A stretch of 41,512 nucleotides of DNA, taken from the NCBI GenBank assembly GCA_910579115.1, contig CAJTSO010000016.1, positions 1 to 41,512 on the forward strand, in the 5' to 3' direction. Position numbers and translations under genes: made by a program. Source of the DNA: an uncultured Selenomonadaceae bacterium. GTDB taxonomy: Bacteria > Bacillota > Negativicutes > Selenomonadales > Selenomonadaceae. Shown piece by piece: positions 40,349-41,512 of the stretch (the stretch's first letter is position 1; each line of letters starts with the position of its first letter). The notes below the pieces were generated by a model, which did not search any database, was not told where the DNA came from, and saw only the letters and a list, made by a program, of their open reading frames with translations.

Positions 40349-40798
40349 ATGAAAATCGTAACGATAAATAAAAAGCTGTTGGCAAAATTCAGAGGCGATC
40401 CCGAAGTACTTCAAAAGCCAGGCCGGCCTTGTGTGCTTGTCATAAGACTGAAGTACAAAGGCAGAAATCAGGATTTTGCTGTTCCTCTCCGATCAAACAT
40501 ATCAGCTTCCACTCCCAAAGAACAATATTTCCCCTTACCGCCCCGACCAGCAACAAAACCCCGAAACCGCCACGGTCTGCACTATATAAAGATGTTCCCC
40601 GTAACCAAGCAGCACCTTGTTAAATACCGCACTCAGGGCAATAATTTATCAATTACAATTCAAACTGTCATTGATAATAACGAAAAGCGCATCGTCAGGG
40701 AGTGCCAGTCCTACCTTTCCCGATACGAAACCGGCAGCCATCCTCCTTTCTCGACAGATATTGATTACCTCCTGTCGCAGCTATATTCCGCCCCATGA
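40349..40798 (+). CDS. ToxN/AbiQ-superfamily (TenpN-like) toxin, predicted endoribonuclease
   Basis: A 149-residue protein starting MKIVTINKKLLAKF. The pattern RPCVLVIRLKYKGRNQDFAVPLRSNIS, seen here as the pieces GRPCVLVIRLKYKG and FAVPLRSNI, followed by HGLHYIKMFPV and a helical C-terminus, fits the type III toxin family, with the conserved RS-N region at the presumed active site. GAGGTG stands 7 bases before the ATG, directly after the terminator. The preceding repeat RNA completes the locus. Codon use is more AT-rich than that of neighbours, which suggests transfer. Such systems often act as abortive-infection phage defence. Confidence 0.78.
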   Translation: MKIVTINKKLLAKFRGDPEVLQKPGRPCVLVIRLKYKGRNQDFAVPLRSNISASTPKEQYFPLPPRPATKPRNRHGLHYIKMFPVTKQHLVKYRTQGNNLSITIQTVIDNNEKRIVRECQSYLSRYETGSHPPFSTDIDYLLSQLYSAP

Positions 40799-40818
40799 AA
40801 ATACCGCACTGAATAATG

Positions 40819-40876
40819 AATAAAGCAAGCCCTCCCTGCCGGACATCCCGGCAAGGAGGGCTTGCTTTATTTCTCT
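40819..40876. terminator. Strong terminator after the toxin gene
   Basis: AATAAAGCAAGCCCTCC pairs with GGAGGGCTTGCTTTATT (17 bp) and encloses GCCGG/CCGGC, followed by CTCTTTTT. Confidence 0.9.
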
Positions 40877-40992
40877 TTTTCCGGCGCGCCAACGTCAATC
40901 GTCATGAGCGGCTCCCCTGTGCCAAAGCCTGTGTCAAAATAAATTCCCTCTGCCGGCCGTCAAGGACGGCAGCTCTGACGATGCCCGCCCGG

Positions 40993-41196
40993 CTATTTTT
41001 TCGTTTTCGTCCCCTGCCACTTCCTCTTGTCCGGCTTTCCGTCCGGGGGAGCGGTATGCTTTCCGTAATGCTCCGCCTTTTCGTTTGTTATCAGGGGCCA
41101 CACCCTGGTCTCCGATTGAACGGGAGTCAGCCCACCGGCCACCGGCAGGGAAAAGACAAACATCGCCGCTGCCAGTCCCCCTATATATCTTTTCAT
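40993..41196 (-). CDS. Small exported protein of unknown function
   Basis: A 67-residue protein with a signal peptide (MKRYIGGLAAAMFVFSLPVAGG) broken by no transmembrane remainder; the mature part is short, basic and rich in Lys, Pro and Gly, ending KWQGTKTKK. AAAGGAG lies 7 bases before the ATG. No domain recognised. Its promoter carries the operator-like palindrome at 41237-41273. Confidence 0.68.
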   Translation of the reverse strand: MKRYIGGLAAAMFVFSLPVAGGLTPVQSETRVWPLITNEKAEHYGKHTAPPDGKPDKRKWQGTKTKK

Positions 41197-41236
41197 CGCC
41201 TGCTCCTTTCTGCGCTATCCTACCCGAAGCCCTTAA

Positions 41237-41273
41237 ATTATAATGCAGTCCTTCCGCAAATTGCCTGACGATT
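41237..41273 (-). promoter_or_regulatory. Promoter with operator-like block, minus strand
   Basis: Minus strand: AATCGTCAGGCAATT, 16 bases, then TATAAT (41242-41237); the same 37-bp layout as the ndk promoter. It points to the small exported protein. Confidence 0.7.
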
Positions 41274-41295
41274 TCCCAAACGCCTGCATTATATA
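41259..41295 (+). promoter_or_regulatory. Overlapping plus-strand copy of the operator-like block
   Basis: The same palindrome read on the plus strand (AATTGCCTGACGATT), 16 bases, then TATATA. One palindrome would serve two opposite promoters. No plus-strand gene follows within the window, so its use is unclear. Confidence 0.4.
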
Positions 41296-41318
41296 AAAAC
41301 TTCAGTGTCGCTCCCTTC

Positions 41319-41512
41319 TTATAGCATCGCCTGCTTCCTGAATAATTCCTCCGAAAGCCCGGCCCGTCCAGCCGCTTCCTTGATGGTCAAGATTCCATCC
41401 CGAACCAGTTCCCTGAGCATTTCAATCTTGCCTTCAGCTTTACCCTCAGCCCATTTCTTATCCATTTCCAGTGCCAGCGTCATATATTCCCGCCTCCATT
41501 CTTCCCGGTTCT
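41319..41512 (-). CDS. C-terminal part of an Rpn/PD-(D/E)XK transposase-like protein (partial)
   Basis: An open frame of 63 codons entering from the right edge and ending TAA at 41321-41319. The sequence REEYMTLALEMDKKWAEGKAEG is of the type found at the C-terminus of Rpn-family (recombination-promoting nuclease/putative transposase) proteins: a Lys/Glu-rich helix with GKAEGKIEML, then LTIKEAAGRAGLSEELF, a small helix-turn-helix-like tail. The nuclease domain would lie outside the window. Confidence 0.75.
   Translation of the reverse strand, partial: NREEWRREYMTLALEMDKKWAEGKAEGKIEMLRELVRDGILTIKEAAGRAGLSEELFRKQAML

Overview
The window is about 41.5 kb of chromosomal DNA from a GC-rich (roughly 55-60 % by eye) strictly anaerobic bacterium. 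It is probably a diderm Firmicute of the Negativicutes. This is inferred from the gene mix (HydF, a four-subunit 2-oxoacid:ferredoxin oxidoreductase, an Mrp/Mbh-type antiporter, PduO-type adenosyltransferase, a VanW-like protein, a viroplasmin-type RNase H) together with clean sigma-70 promoters and strong GGAGG ribosome binding sites. No 16S rRNA is present, so the taxonomy is not proven.

Layout. 1-5 kb: a type I restriction-modification block on the minus strand (hsdM, rhuM, hsdS), ending in a cluster of palindromic repeats; hsdR is not in view. 4.7-6.2 kb: a zinc-ribbon protein with a very acidic tail and a UPF0126/TRIC-type membrane protein. 6.3-13.9 kb: an eleven-gene minus-strand operon for an Mrp-type cation/proton antiporter with three NuoL/M/N-like subunits and separate genes for the two C-terminal pieces of MrpA, as in the antiporter module of archaeal Mbh hydrogenases. 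14.4-15.4 kb: a small unknown gene, a probable 6S RNA and two tRNA-Val genes. 15.5-15.8 kb: a par/fst-like type I toxin-antitoxin candidate. 16.0-19.9 kb: sirtuin, Ppx/GppA, TauE/SafE and VanW-like genes in one run. 20.0-24.0 kb: YgbA-like gene, rpmB, yihY/brkB, PduO-type adenosyltransferase and ndk, with palindromic repeats between them. 24-27.7 kb: viroplasmin RNase H, SIS-domain isomerase, hydF. 28.0-31.4 kb: an unknown gene, then queD-like/folP/folK, with a second type I toxin-antitoxin candidate between folP and folK. 31.6-36.8 kb: a hydrolase broken by an amber codon, aldo/keto reductase, RibD-C reductase, esterase lipoprotein and a LysR regulator. 36.9-39.6 kb: korDABC. 40.1-40.9 kb: a type III toxin-antitoxin locus (repeat RNA, terminator, ToxN/TenpN-like toxin). 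The right edge holds a small secreted protein and the C-terminus of an Rpn-family protein.

The most interesting content is RNA-based. Three RNA-controlled toxin-antitoxin candidates sit within 25 kb, and each has readable promoters, terminators and ribosome binding sites. Two are type I, with different architectures (5'-end pairing through a direct repeat, and 3'-end antisense overlap); one is type III. A second regulatory theme is a 37-bp block, a palindrome AATTGC-N3-GCAATT over the -35 region at a fixed distance from the -10, found at four or five promoters and suggesting a shared repressor. The kor operon has a leader of about 250 nt carrying a long imperfect hairpin.

Metabolically the genes fit a fermentative anaerobe: Kor reduces ferredoxin from 2-oxoacids, HydF helps build an [FeFe]-hydrogenase, and the Mrp/Mbh-like complex handles Na+/H+ gradients. 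The queD-like protein carries a hybrid CExxHGH motif beside folP and folK with no folB in view, which suggests a folB bypass.
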